Source: Klebsormidium nitens (taxonomy: Eukaryota > Streptophyta > Klebsormidiophyceae > Klebsormidiales > Klebsormidiaceae). From it: 64,000 nucleotides of DNA. The DNA is taken from positions 62,001-126,000 of the forward strand of contig DF237023.1 of the NCBI GenBank assembly GCA_000708835.1, written 5' to 3'. The translations under genes and the position numbers were made by a program. Each line of letters starts with the position of its first letter. The first letter of the stretch is position 1. The notes beneath the pieces were generated by a model that saw only the letters and a program-made list of their open reading frames with translations, was not told the origin of the DNA and did no database searches. Below are positions 36,901 through 49,700 of the stretch, piece by piece.

Positions 36901-39900
36901 GTCCCAATCACCAGCCAACTCAAGCTTAAAATACTGACTTCGATAACAAGACATCGCGTTAAAAAGGTCAAAAGGCTGGGGACAGAAAAAAGGGGACGGA
37001 ACGCAGACTTGAGCGCGGGTCAAGCTAATCCACCTGCGAGGCGAGGTCCTTGAGCTGGCGCAGCGCCTGGGGCGACTTGTCCAGAAAGTCGACGGCGCCG
37101 TCCAAGCCCACGCGGACGTCCACTTGCGGCAATTGCAGCTCCGTCACGTTCACGATCTGTTCAAGGAAGATACTTCCATGAGAATTTTGGATTTGGAACT
37201 CTTGGATTCCCCAAAGTTCGGCGGGGAAACCGAAATGAACACATGACCTCATAGAAGGTCGTCGAGAAGACGAAACGCGATCCAACAATTCCCAGTTTCT
37301 GCTTGGGCAGCCGTCTTTGCCCGATCTCTCCAGGTCGTAGCAGATCTCAGACTACTGAATTCTAGAGAAGCAGCAGTAGCGGGGAGTTGGTTTGTCGACG
37401 TTGAAATGCTTCCACCAACGGGCCAAATAACATCGAACCATATTTGGCTCAACCTTTCGCCAGCACAACAAAAGCAGGTCTGACAACGAAGCAACCAAAG
37501 CCTCCGGGCCTCTTTGCAGCACTCAGCAAAAACAACTTTGAACGTTTGGGACGGGAATGCCATTTCCAACAGATCATCCTCACGACACTTGTGCAGGCCC
37601 GTTGTCCGTCCCATCCACTCTGACATCAGGCTTACGTCACACACACGGAAAAGCCCACCCACCTTCATGTTGAGCGTCAGCTTCCTCTCGTTGACGTCCG
37701 CCAGGTGCGTCGCCTCCAGGAAGCACGGGTCGCTGCTCCCTGACAGTGTTTTGGCTGCGCTAACCGGGCGGATTGTCCTTCCCCCGGTCACTGCCAGGGC
37801 GAGTTCGCTAGGGGCCGGCCGCCACAGTTCTTGCACCGCGGTCTTGACGAGGGACTCCAGTTTGCGGTCCTGTGCGGACGCGGGCTCGTTGTACTGGACG
37901 GAGAGTTTCTGGTGTCCGAAGGGGTACTCGCCGGTGCCGCGCACCCAGCCGGTCCATCTGCTGACGGGAGACGTGTCCAGATGAATCATCCGACGTTGAG
38001 GACTCAGAATGAACATATTCGAGTATTGGGTTCCCTGGTTGATGGTCATCGGGAGGTCATCGTGAGATCCAAACGGCAAGATACCTGTACATAAGAGGTT
38101 GGCCACCTATCCGGGACCGTCGGATGCAGGAATTATGGAGCAGTAAAAAGGTCTCGGAAATACGGACATCTTGTTCGATTTCAAAGTAGATACCAGGCAA
38201 GCCTGGACGATGCAACTATCCCAAGTACAAAGAGAGTCAACTTTTTCAAAAGGAGACAATAAGAGGACCGCTTTTCTTAGAAAGATCCTCACAAATCGAG
38301 CCCCTCATCAGGGACGCAGATGCCTTTTTGACAGTTTTCAAGCGCCCTCTTCTTCGAGCCGGTACTGCTTCACAATCACCATAATGCAACTTCCTCCATT
38401 AGCAACGTGTATTTCTGTGATTATGGGGACAGTTTTCCGCCACAACGAGCCCCCCACCTCGAGAGCGGCTTCTCCTGGATGTACTTGAGCACGTTGACCA
38501 CGAGCCGGCACTGGTTCTTGTTCACCGTATCCGCCAGACTGCTGCCCCGGAAGTTTTCCAGGTCGAGAACTAGAAGCGCGGCCGCACGGGCGTTCCTTGC
38601 GCCGAGGTGTTGTGCGCAGAGCAGCAGAGCTTGCACGTCCTGCCAGAAGAAACGCAAAGAAAACTGTTTAGGCAATTTTATTGTTGTTTGCTGACGGGAT
38701 CGGGATGGTCGGGGGCCTGCTTGGAATGAGTGGGAGAGTCTGTTGCATCTGCGAACTGGTCGAAACAGGAAGTCTCATAATGTATAGCAAAGGGTTTTCT
38801 TGGGTTTGGGGCTTCGTCGTCTCAGCCGACATCATCTTGCGTGCCGACAGGCATTTCGAGTTTTTCAAAACTTGGCAGGAAGAAGCTTCTCGGGGCTTCG
38901 ACCGACATCAGTTTTCCGATGCGAGAACGGCACGCACTTCGACTTTCGAAACGCGTAGTCCCCGCTTCACGCATTCGAGGCTGGTTTGCGTTATCGAATC
39001 GATGCTGACTTAGTCGGAAAGTGTAAGTGCATTTGTCCCCACATCCAGGTTCCACAAACTAGAAAATAAACGGAGAAAGTTACACGGGATTCCCTACCTG
39101 CAGCCGGTTGGTCACGAGCGCCGTCCCCGAGTCGACGTTGAAGAGCAGCTCGTGCAGGTTGAAGATCAGAATGTTGACCGGGTCCGTCGGGTCATCCGCT
39201 AACAACGGGTTTAACCCGTCCAGGTTAAGGTGCTCGCACAGCGCCCACAGCAAGCGCACGCGCATGCGCCGCGTCGCGACATCTTTGAGATCCAAGAGGA
39301 GCTGCCTCTGGAGAACTTGGAGGCGCTGTTCCGCCAGGATCTGTTCGGACGTCGCGCCGTCTTTCGCGGACTTGACGCCCGCGGACGTTTCGTACAGGTG
39401 GCAGAGCCGGACGAGGAGGCGCAGATACGAGTCCTACGACAGGCAGCAGATTTCGGTGTCCCGGTTCAGGTTTAGTAAGCTCTAGACATAGTAAGCTCCT
39501 ACCCTGACAATCAAAACCGAACCCTCAAAAGCTCCCCACCCGCACCACCCTAAACCCCCAAAGTAACCCCACCCGTCCCAGGCTGGGTAGCTTACTATAC
39601 CTAAATTGAAATCTTACAAGTTCTGGGTGTTCAGTTCCTGAGCGTTGCTTTTCGTAGAGTCCCGGAAGCTCGCCGCCCTTTGAAGCAACCAGAAAATCCG
39701 ACCCAGACTTATTAACTTTTGTACGAGATTTCGCAGTGGACGACTTGAAAAGTTGGCAGCGTTCGGATACTTCAAAAGGGAGTAGAACCAAGGCGAAGTC
39801 AAAAGCGATCCAAAAACTAAGAATGTTGAAACTATAGACTATGACTATTTAGACGCTTGAGAAGCTTGAAAACGAGAATAATCCTGACACTGTAAAAAGG

Positions 39901-42587
39901 TTGCGCAAATCAGGGAGATCCGCTGTGCAGCCTAGTATGGATTCCTTCCTAGAAAAGAGGTTATGGCCCTCGCTATGGTATTCAAGGCTCAAGATCAACA
40001 CGCAAGTTGCGACGGTGGCCCTTCTGCACGAACATGCAGCTTTGTGTACTGGGACTTCGACGATTCGAAACTATTGAAATTGCTCTCAGAGGCCCAAAAA
40101 CAGCCCTCACCATGGCATACGTGCGTTGATTGCAGTCCCACTTGATGCACGGCCGGCAGACTTCAACGACCCCTAGCGCGGCGTGCGTCCAGCCCATGGC
40201 CTCGTGTGATGTTGCGAGCGCAAGCGAACCCAGCACGCGGTTCCCAGACGTGCTCGCCTCCGGCAACGGCTGTGACAGCTGGGGAAGAAGCCCAAAAAGA
40301 TGTTCAAGAAATCTATACGGAAATAGTGCGAAAAATTCTGGAGCACGGAGCATGTGCTGAGTGGTGATCGAATCAAAGCTCGGAATCCGTTTGCCGGAAC
40401 TGCGAGGCATTTTTTAAAGGTTCGTTTCCGGCAGTCAAAGAAAGAAAGAGCTCATCTCGTTGCTCCCTGATGGCCTACTTAAGAGACTCTACATTGTTCG
40501 CAAGATGTTCCGACAGCCTACCTGGAAGCAGCTCTCAACCAAGCACGCAACGAGCTCCTCCCGAAAGAGCCCGCTGCTAGTTACTGCCGACAGCTCCTCC
40601 CGCGTCTTGGCGTCTTCGAAGAGGGACGAAACGTCGGTGCCCGGGAGCGGCTTTTGACCACGGCGGACGGATCCTTTGGCGAAAAGATCGACGGCAAGAG
40701 CGGTGCGGCAGACGCGCGCGAGGGCGTGCATACGGTCGGCCTCGACACGCAAATTGCGCACCATCAGAAGGAGGCGCTTGAAGAGGGCGACCTGCGGGGC
40801 AGAAACACGGGGTTCAGGTCGCCAAATACGATCGTGAGGAACTCCATGACGAGGCCGTCCGTGAACTGATCGAAAGGAGGAGCACGCGTTCAAGAAGATT
40901 GGTCGAGCAAGAAACCAGGTCGAAAGGGCAGACTGGTTAGGTCGCCATGATGTTCTGAGAGAAACAAGTAGAAAGCGGAAATGTGGTGTTGCAGAAGATC
41001 CGTGATGAAAAAGCAAGTTGAAGTTCAAGTTCAAGGAAAGACACATGTTCGTGGCATAGAGGGAAAGGAGAATGGTTATGTCGATCAAATCGGATAATCC
41101 AAAACATGTGAGGGGCTTGGACTGGCGATTGGATTGGTTAAATGTAGCACTAACATCAAACACACCTCCGGTGATGGCGCCTTTTTAATTGTCTTGAGCC
41201 CCAAAAGAGATTCCGCTTCTGAAGGCCCTTCCCCAGGTCTTGTTTAACAGATGCTTCCAATCTTCCAAACAAGACCTTCTCTCCAGAAAATAACGCCAGC
41301 ACTCAGACCAGTTGAATTGTCCCTTTTATACAATATAGATTGCAGTAGGGGACGACTTGACTGGACTGCCGTCTCACCATTTTACTTGCAGGGACCGTCC
41401 AGTTTTCAGCAAAATTTCTAAGAGAAACTAGAAGCCGAACCTTTTGAGCTCCTCACCTGCAGGTGCAAGTCCAGCAGCTGTATGTTGGACGCCACTGCGC
41501 GCACCAGCGCCTCCCTCCCCGCACCATACTCCTGACGATCCCACAGCGCTAGAAACGCCGTGATCGGAGCTGCCGCCCACTCCGCTTTCCCCCCGGGCAC
41601 CCCCGCCAATGCCAACATGTTGATCCCAACCTCGTAAACCAACGCAGGGTCCAGAGAGTTCAAGTACGGCGCCAGGTGGCTGACGATGTCAGCGATCCCC
41701 AGGGCGTTCTCTGCGTCGCTGTCGGCTCTGGGAGCGGTGCTGACATCAGAGGAGGCCTGCATTCCGGCGAGGGCGCGCATTTCTTCCAAGAGGCCGGTGA
41801 CGCGCGCGCGGGCAGCGAAGACGAGGGGGAGGACGGTGTAGCGGAGGCTCTCGAAGGGGAGGAGCGCGGCGCGGGCCATGAGCAGATCGCGGCGGGCCCA
41901 CACGAGGTCGACGAGCGTCATCACAAACTGACATCGGACGGCCACTGAGGCCTCCCCCGGAATGAGTTTGTCCCCCGCCAATCGGCTCAAGCGCTTGCCG
42001 GAGAACTCTGCGAACAAGTGTCCGACCGCCTCGAATGCCGCCCTGCAGACCTGGTTTGAGGAGTCAAGCATCGACTGGCCAATTTGCTTGTACCAAGCGT
42101 TGACGCGGTCTAGGAGATTGCCCGAGGTTGAGCAGAGCAGAATGACATCGTCCCGCGCAAGGAGGCACCCGAGCGCCTCCAGAACCGCCTGGCGCACGTT
42201 AGGATTTGGGTCGATGATGCACGCGGTGATCTCCTTGTTGTGGTCAAGGATGAACTTGCCAATTCTCCAGCTTGGGATTGCAGTCAGAAATGCAGCCGCA
42301 GTAGCTGTGACATCTCTATCGTGGTATTCTAAATCGTTTGCCACCCCCCGGCAGACACCCTCCCACTGCTCCGCCGTCAATCGCGTGCTGCGAATGACAT
42401 CGTAAGCGAGCTTCTTGGTGACGGGGCCGGCAGGAGCTCGCACAATCTCGTCGCAGACTTTCTTCCCCAAGGAGGAGATGTCGGTTCCAGAAGCAGAGTA
42501 CTGCAAAGCGATAGCAAGAGCCTGCATCTGTTTGGCGGCATCGCCAGAGGCGATGTCACCCCGCAACTGTGCCAAAACGACGTCCAT
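33953..42587 (-). CDS. TPLATE: TPLATE, subunit of the TPLATE endocytic complex
   Basis: Eleven exons: 42587-41457, 40791-40522, 40278-40111, 39433-39098, 38639-38458, 37957-37663, 37156-37034, 36411-36165, 35664-35438, 34780-34607 and 34210-33953, giving 1136 residues. The similarity to plant TPLATE runs end to end: MDVVLAQLR start, RSTRLTAEQW, GCLLARDDV, LSRLAGDKL, LFKRLLLMVRNLR, RRGQKPLPGTD, VCRPCIKWDC, GLNPLLADDP, FFRLWPTLPAMA, DDLTDG, and the terminal MALQTAVLQEWH. It is an adaptin-like protein, with an alpha-solenoid trunk and appendage-like C-terminus, acting at the plasma membrane in clathrin-mediated endocytosis. The Lys/Glu-rich stretch found near the C-terminus of seed-plant TPLATE is missing; a short neutral linker takes its place. 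The first exon is 1131 bases while the remainder is finely split. Introns 8 and 9 hold copies of exon 9 junctions. Confidence 0.97.
35204..35290 (-). repeat. Copy of TPLATE exon 9 donor end in intron 9
   Basis: The 3' end of exon 9 with its donor (CACCTGGAAGCCCTGCG at 35435 on the + strand) recurs at 35204 as CACCTGGAAGCCGTGCG, 231 bp further into the intron. Similarity continues over about 60 bp of exon sequence to GCGAGCGGCTT. The copy keeps a CAG/GTGCG donor. Confidence 0.85.
35735..35850 (-). repeat. Decayed copy of TPLATE exon 9 start in intron 8
   Basis: The beginning of exon 9 is duplicated about 169 bp upstream on the coding strand. On the + strand TCGGCCATAGCGGGGAGGG at 35592 matches TCGGTCATAGCGGAGAGGG at 35761, and the following GGCGGAAGAAGTCGACGGGGG matches GGCGAAAGAAGTTGACGGGGG. 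The copied acceptor CTCTCAG survives. Small length differences shift its frame. Confidence 0.85.
39489..39597. mobile_element. Short element with terminal inverted repeats (MITE-like)
   Basis: The left end TAGTAAGCTCCTACCC and right end GGGTAGCTTACTA are reverse complements apart from one extra base. They enclose about 80 bp including CCCCCAAAG and ACCCGTCCC, also found in the repeat at 25905. The left-end word TAGTAAGCTC also occurs 16 bp earlier at 39473. The element lies in TPLATE intron 3, just upstream (on the minus strand) of exon 4. A TA target duplication is possible. Confidence 0.45.
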
Positions 42588-43753
42588 CCTGGAGAGGTTT
42601 TAATCCATGCAAAAGATTGAGCGGGCGGGATTTCAACCGCTACGGCTCAGATGGATCCCTGATTGTGGGGAAAATTCCATAGGAGAGGCTGCAATTGACT
42701 CCAATTCCCCCCTGGACCTTGGTTGTGCAACTCAAAGGGGAGAGCTCCGCCAGTCCCCCTTTTCGTTCACGTTAGGACTAGCGCTGCCTGCCTTTCCGTT
42801 CAGAATTGCATACAAATCAGTCAGTGCATTTATCCCAGGCATGCACAGGTATAGGCCGTATTCAATAAGGTACGTGCTTATAGCTCATGCGCGATGGCGG
42901 CCGCGCAGCCACGATGACGTCCCTTGAAGGTCAGGGTGGGTCTCTGGAAGGTCCTGCTTTGTTCCTCTGCGGGCAAAGCTCTTACTCTGCCAAATGCAAC
43001 CCCTCTTCTTGGTTTCTCACGTGAAAGCTTCCAGCGTCCTCGAAGAGGATGGCTCCAGGCTGCAACGGCTTTTCTTGTACAGTGGGTTTTGCGGGCCGCA
43101 AACTTTTGCGTTTACGGGATATTTCAAGCACTCCTACAACCCAGATTCGACTGTGACCCTACTGCAGGGGTCGCGTCACTTCAACCCAGAAGCGCGCGAA
43201 ATTTGCATGCGCACCGTCCCCAGCTGACACCCAGGTACGTACCGATGCTTCGACTCGCAGCCTTCATCGCACCGGTGCCTTGGTATGCCTAGTGTAATGC
43301 TGGCCACCTGTCCGCCACATGCCTAGGTAACCGAGTTTTCAAAGTGTCAACCGTAACCCTTGTAGTAATTCCGGAAGGGGCAAAAGAACGGCCTTGGGGT
43401 TCTGAACGATTTCCTCAGTATGCTAACCCATTACTCCGGTACGTACCTTTCGAACTGAAGCCTCGGACTGTTCAACGGAGTTTGCAGCTGAGCACAGAAT
43501 CGACTCCGGTTTGACATGAGCAAATGGTGCCGCAGCTCATGGCAGGAAGAACATGGGCGGCAACAAGGTTTGCTAGAGACGATAGGGAGCCGGGAAGAGT
43601 GACTGGATAAGATGCAAGAAGGAGCTTTGTGCAGCTGACCCCATAGCATTGGATTGCTTCGATTGGAAGATAACGGGAACGGGGGTAATGATGACAGAGT
43701 TCGGCTGGGCCAGGAACAGCGCGTTGCACTCCCTGGGCCACTGAGCTCTACCG
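42588..43753. promoter_or_regulatory. Divergent intergenic region between TPLATE and the bromodomain gene
   Basis: About 1.2 kb separating two start codons on opposite strands, so both promoters should lie here. Open frames on both strands across it show no family similarity. No core elements could be assigned by eye. Confidence 0.4.
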
Positions 43754-46700
43754 ATGTGTTCCGGACTTCTGCAGCCCTCTGAATCCTCCTCCCACGGCCC
43801 TGCCATGACCATAAGGCCGGGGCTGCACCACATGAACGGCACCTCTGGAGCGGTGCAGGCGCCGCCGCCGGACCATTTCTGTCAGGGTCATGATACCCCA
43901 CAGTTTGGGGCGCAGATTTCGCACACTGCAGGTCCAAATGTTGAGCAGAGCAAGATGGATAGCCAGCGGATTGTGGACGCAATGTTGGTGCAGGAAAGGC
44001 AGGCGTATGCACAGGAAGGGGAGGGGGCTGCTGCCTGTAGTACAGACCAGTTTGCAAGAGCAGATTTTAGGGGGGCGTCTGCACGGGGGGAAGGCAACGG
44101 TAACTCTGCTGGGGGTGCAGATGCAGCAGGGAATAAAAGGGGGGGAGATGTAGCGGAGACGGAGGCAAGGCAGCAGATGGTGGGGCTGGTAGAAGAACTC
44201 AAAAGGTAAGCTCAGCTTTGGGAAGCTGCAGAAAGATGCAGATGTGTGTTCAGGCGTCGCAATTTTCAGTGCAGGTGAAGAGCAGATGGGTTAGCTTGAT
44301 GCTGAACATCTCTCTATTGTTCATATCTGAATATGTAGATGTATGTAATATCTGATTCAAATCACAACTTGGTGGGGCCCGGGGGTTTCTATTTTCTCAG
44401 ATGGCCACATTCACTTCGCATGCTCCGTGCAGGATGGATGATTTGGCCTGCTTCATCGAGCCCGTAGACGATTCATTTGCGCCTGGATATTCAAAGATCA
44501 TCCTGCGGCCAATGAGTTTCTCGGTGATGTTGAAGAAGGCCAAGAACGGGGAGTACTCACTCATAAAGGATCTGCTGGTGAGCTTGTTTTCCATGTACCC
44601 GTATCGAGCTTGTAACTTGGTTGATGGAGAGGCAGTCTTTTTGCTTGCCTCAGCACATTGTCTCATTGGATCATCAATCCATTGCAGGCAGTTGCCATGG
44701 AGATTCAGCGAGAGAGACCTTCACGGAGTAGTTCGCCAGGATACACTGAATGTTTTGTTGCCAATCGTTCTGCAGGAGGACTTTGAGCTTATCTGCTTCA
44801 ATGCAATGAAGTACAATGCAAAGCGATCGAAGATCTACAACGCCGCAAACACGCTGCTTAGGAAAGGCAAGAAGCACATTCGAGCATTCACCGTAGTGCA
44901 CAGACCGGCAGAACTAGAACGAAAGTCGGACAAGCGTGCCGTTGATACCCAACCAGCCTCAAAGGTGAAAACACGGCGCGAGTTGGCAAAGTCGGCCGAG
45001 GAACAAGTGGAACGCCCAAGATCGAAGCAAGGGGAAATTGACGTAGTTGGGGAAGCTGGTGGAGCCGAGTTTAGGCAGGAGGATCGGTACGAGGGATCGA
45101 CGGACTGCTCGAGCTCGTACGCAGAGACAGCCAGCGATTCAGAGGAAGAGTGGGGTTACGACCCCGAGGTCTCAAGCAGGCTTCGGGCTGATGATAGAGA
45201 CGCAGAAGGGAGGTACGAAATTCGCCGTTTCTATCTTTGGAGCGGCGAGAGGTGTCCAATTGCCTTTTGATAACGGACAACTTCTAGCTGCATGCATCAA
45301 GAGGTTACCGTTTGCAAGGGTTTCACAGTTGATTGCGTTTGATTCTTCAAGATGGATATCGGATCTCAGCAATGAGCTTTCGCGTTTCGTCACATTCTGT
45401 GCAAGGCCGTTGGTCCGGGTGCTGTTAAACAAGTGGACTGTGGTATTTTGCATTATCTCGAATGTGACATCGGCCGCAACTAGGCTGCATCATTCAGTGC
45501 TGGCAAGCAGTTGGTCTTTTGATTGTGTATCTTGGCAAGCACTTGCCTTAGCCTTTGAACACATTGGATCCATAACCTGCTGGGTCTCTCGGCCCTCACC
45601 TTCTGCAGATCGTAGACGGCTGAGCTAGGTCTGATCCCATTGCCGCGTGGTTCTAATTCCGCTCGGCCTTGTTGGGAGGGCTTTGATTTGAGGCCCTTTC
45701 GTCGGTGTCGGCAAGCCCCTGAACCAGCTCCCATCAACCGACAATTTTTCTTTCCACCATGAAAGGAATGCAGGGCACTTGCTCACTGGCTTTGGCTGCT
45801 CTCCTGGCAGGGAGAAGCGTTCGCTCCATCCCGAGTGGAAGAAGCAGCGGAGGGGGATTGAGTGGCGCGCTAGGTGGCTAGAGATGCGCATGGTCGACAT
45901 CCAGGAGAAGGCAGACCGGTACAGCCACCTCGCACGGTATGCTGCGCACCCGGAATTTGAGTAAATTCAGATGCAGAGTTTCTTTGGTAGTGAATGTGGT
46001 CTCATTGCTTCCTTTGGTCTGACTTGAGTCACATCCTAGTGATGTGCATCTTGCAAAAGATTTGTCTGGTTGCCTCCCCGGATGGATCTGCTGAGCTCGA
46101 TGATTTTGAAGCACGTCTTGCTGTTGACCATGTTGCTGCTTGTCTTTTGGCGACGGAGTGCCTTTACCCTTTATGTCATGGCATACCTTTGAGCGAACAC
46201 ACTTTGTACTCGTCAGGGTCAGAGCTTGCTAGCAGGTGGTTCAAGCTTGAGCGCAAAGTGCTTCAGAATGCTTAGATTCTCGCCATGAGCTCTGGTACTG
46301 CCCCAATTCCAACGCGTTACCGCAGCCATCCACTTGGCAGCTCCTGGAACAGCATGCTGCGCCCTACAGCGAACATGTTTCCCTGGAGTCTCGAGGCAAG
46401 ACATAATTTGCTCGTCCCCGCATAGGTGCAACTTTGAAATCACTGAATTGCCCTGATGCAGGCAACTGAAGTCCCGTCAGCATACGCACGCGCTCCACCC
46501 AGCCGGTCAGAAGCAACTACCACCACCCTCCTCCCAACAACCGTCTCTTCCAACAACGTCTCCGGCCGCATTTCCAAGCCCCCAGGTCCCAAGCCCTCAG
46601 CTTTTGGAGGCGCCGCCAGCATTGCCCCAAGCTGTGGACCATGCTGCAATGCCCCCAGGTCACGCAGCACCCACCGCTTCTGCTCCCAGGCCAGCTGAGC

Positions 46701-49700
46701 CTTCCCAGATGCAAACTGCGCAAGAAAGCCAAACAGCAGGGGCGACTCCGGAAGTGCCAGGCGTCGCTGCTCCATCGCAACAAGTGGCGCCTGTTGCTCA
46801 AACCCTGGGGCAGGGTGCCGCCAAGGCGTTGGCACCTAGCAGCCTTACAGTGGCCCATGTCCAGGCGCCAGGTGGCGCTTCGCCTTCGGATGTCCAGGCG
46901 CCAGCTGGCGAGACGGGTCGACAGTTGGCGCCTGCGTCGGCGCCAGCTGTCAGCATCCCGGTTCGGAAGGGCACGAGCACAGCAGCCAGAGTCGATCTCG
47001 AGGCTGTCCAGTTACCGAAGGATGACGAAGGGGCCCCAAGCGCTTTGCCGGGTGAGACGCTTGTGGGGCGCGTGAAGCAGTCGCTGCGGCACCACAGGAA
47101 GCGGAAGAAGGTGGAGGACGAGCCGTTGACGGAGCAATTCATGGCGCAGCACCCCCTGCTCTCCAGATACGGTGAGCAGTTCGTGTTTTGTTGCTCAGGT
47201 GTGGATTGTTTTGATTTTGGTTGTGTGCTCGGGTGGGGACCTGCTTTGGATGCAGCTGCAATCACCTTGCCCGCAATCTTCGAAGATTTTTGCAGGGGTT
47301 GTCTGACACCATCTGCAAGTGACCCGCTGGGTGCTACCAACAAGGTTCCCTCTTGTTTTTTGCCTCGATCTTTTTCGAGAGTCATCAATACCGTTGCTGC
47401 TCGGTTTTCATGAAGCAATCACTTGACCGAGCATCTAAAGCCAATTTATAGTGGCGCTAATCTGGGCAAGCTTTTTTGCCCGTCCACATCTTATGCATAG
47501 ATACTGCTTTGGAACAGTTGCAAGCTTACACATTTGTGTTTGACAATAAGAACAAAGATCAGTCCCCGTTTTGTGCAAATCAAGCGGAAAGAAGAGCATG
47601 TTTGTTGCCTCTGCAGATAAAGCTTCTCGAAAGAGGCCACGGATGCCAGGAGACGACACCGTCAGCATGGCAGGTTGGTGGTTCGCCGAGAGCCTCCAGG
47701 TTTTTGTATTGGACCGTGAGCACGAGTTTGTACTGTGATTGCATTGCAGTTCAACTGGCGGAATTTGCTACCCTTGAATGCGAAGTACTCTCGTGTTGCT
47801 CGCTCTGACGAGTGGGCGTTGCTGCCTTACTTTGTAGGCTGTTTCCCATTTGCTTCGTTGCAAGTTCCAATCCTCTTTTTGACCCATTTCGGCCGCTGTT
47901 CCCTCCTGAAATGTCAAGTGCTGGATCGACTGCAGCAGACGGTCACCTGTGTGGTTGCTCTCTTGGTCGCTCTTTCCGGTTCCTTGTTTGCTCTTTGATG
48001 AAAGACTGACGAAGCGGCTTGATTGCAGATGTCGATCTTCGCTCCATGTCCCCTGGCATCGAGGCCCCCCCCGAGCGCGCCCCCCGCCCCTACCTGCCCC
48101 CCCTCCCGACGGTCCTCGAAGATGAGCCGATGGACTGCCTCCTGGAAAAGATCGAAGCGCTCCAACAACGTCTCCACGTTCTCCGCTCCCAACTCCACTA
48201 CAGCGCCGCCAACCGCGCCGCCCCCCCTCGGCGGCCCCCCGCCCAGACCCCCCGTCCCTTGGGCCAAAACCCTGCCGTCGTACCCCCCCGGCAGTTCGTT
48301 TCCCCACGGCCGTCTCCGACCCCCTCGCCACGAAATGCACCTTCCCCTTCCCCCGGGGCGCGGAGCATGATGTCGCCCTCCCCCTCGGGGAGCCCGAAAG
48401 CCGAGGCGCTCGAGCGCACGCGGAGCTTGATGAACGTTTCTGGGGGGGTGGGGGCGATCCAGCGGTCGGGGTCGGGCGCGGCGCTGGTGCCCGGGCGGAG
48501 GCGGACGGCGGACTATGACATCAGCAACGTGGTGTCGTCGGTGTCGGTGGGGCGCAAGACGGTGGAGCAGCTGCAGCACACCAAGATCGAGACGCCGCGC
48601 TGGCGGCTGGTGCAGCAGACGTTCGACGAGCTGGTGGGGGGGGACAGCAGCGAGGAGGTGAGTGCCTTCGGAAGCGAGTCGGAGAACTTGCGATTGTTGC
48701 GTTCCTCGTTTCATTCCTTTTGTTTCGTTTTCTCTGGCTATCAAGGTGTCTCCAGGTTTGCAAGTGGGGGGGAATGGGACACCGAAGGCAGTAGGACAAA
48801 GGAACAAGCTGAGGCCAGGCTAGTGTTGGTTTTAATGTCTCGTTGAGAATCTTTTGATGGGCATTATAGCACTTTGAAAACCAAAATGTCAAAGCGAATT
48901 CAGGCTTTGGGGCTCGGGTATCAAGCCTCAGGTCGCAAATCTTTTTTATCGTCGTAGATCCTGTCCGATCTGATATTCCGGCTTTTTCAGTGGTCGCTGT
49001 GATTGCACTTTCTTCAGCGGGGATTGGGTTGGGCGTTTGAACTCCTGAGGGCAGCGTTAACGTCTCCGACAATGAACGCCTGTCCTTCTTCTGATTTGTT
49101 GGTGCGAATGCTAAGAGGGTTTGAAGCACGACTCTCAGCATAGAATAGAGGATTTTTGCGGGTTATCCCAGAGAGAATCGAACCAGAACTGAAGTCTAAA
49201 CTAGCGGGGGAAAATGTATGGCTTTCGTTCACCAATATTTGCCAACCCCTCACGAATTCCGCTGCGCTGTCTTTGATGCATAGATCGAGTTACTTCGCAA
49301 AGCTGAGTATTTGAGGGTCTCTTCTCTTGAGCCAACGAGTGAGCTTTACAGTATACGGTTGCGACTTACAGGATACGGATGACGATTCCTACGCTCGCCG
49401 GCACGCCCCCCTCGAGGCGCAAGAGAAGCTGCGCTACATGGCCCCCCCCAGCAAGCACCAGGGCTTAGGGAAGCCCACCGGCAAAATAAAGGAGAAGCCC
49501 CGGGGGAAGCCTCAGCAGGACGGGCACACAGAGCTTATATCCCCGAGGCCGCCCGCTTATAAGCGGCGGAAGGCGCAGGGCGGGAAGAACGAGAACGGCG
49601 TCGCCAAGGCGAAGACGAAGGGGGGTGGGCTGCCGCCAGCTGGTGCGAAGGGGAAGGCGCCACCTGGCAAGGTCGCAGAGACGGCGTCTGCTGACGGGTC

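Noticed and set aside
42607-43292. Two + strand ORFs (106 and 122 codons) in the TPLATE/bromodomain gap
   Set aside because: No family similarity, and they do not join in phase to the bromodomain gene. Probably chance frames.
47914-48807. 297-codon open frame on the minus strand
   Set aside because: It is antisense to the bromodomain gene exon 6, whose GC-rich, stop-poor codons create long shadow frames. Its composition is His/Arg/Pro-rich and resembles no family.
49140-49260. Possible tRNA B-box (GGTTCGATTCT on the minus strand)
   Set aside because: No matching A-box or acceptor stem could be found upstream on that strand.
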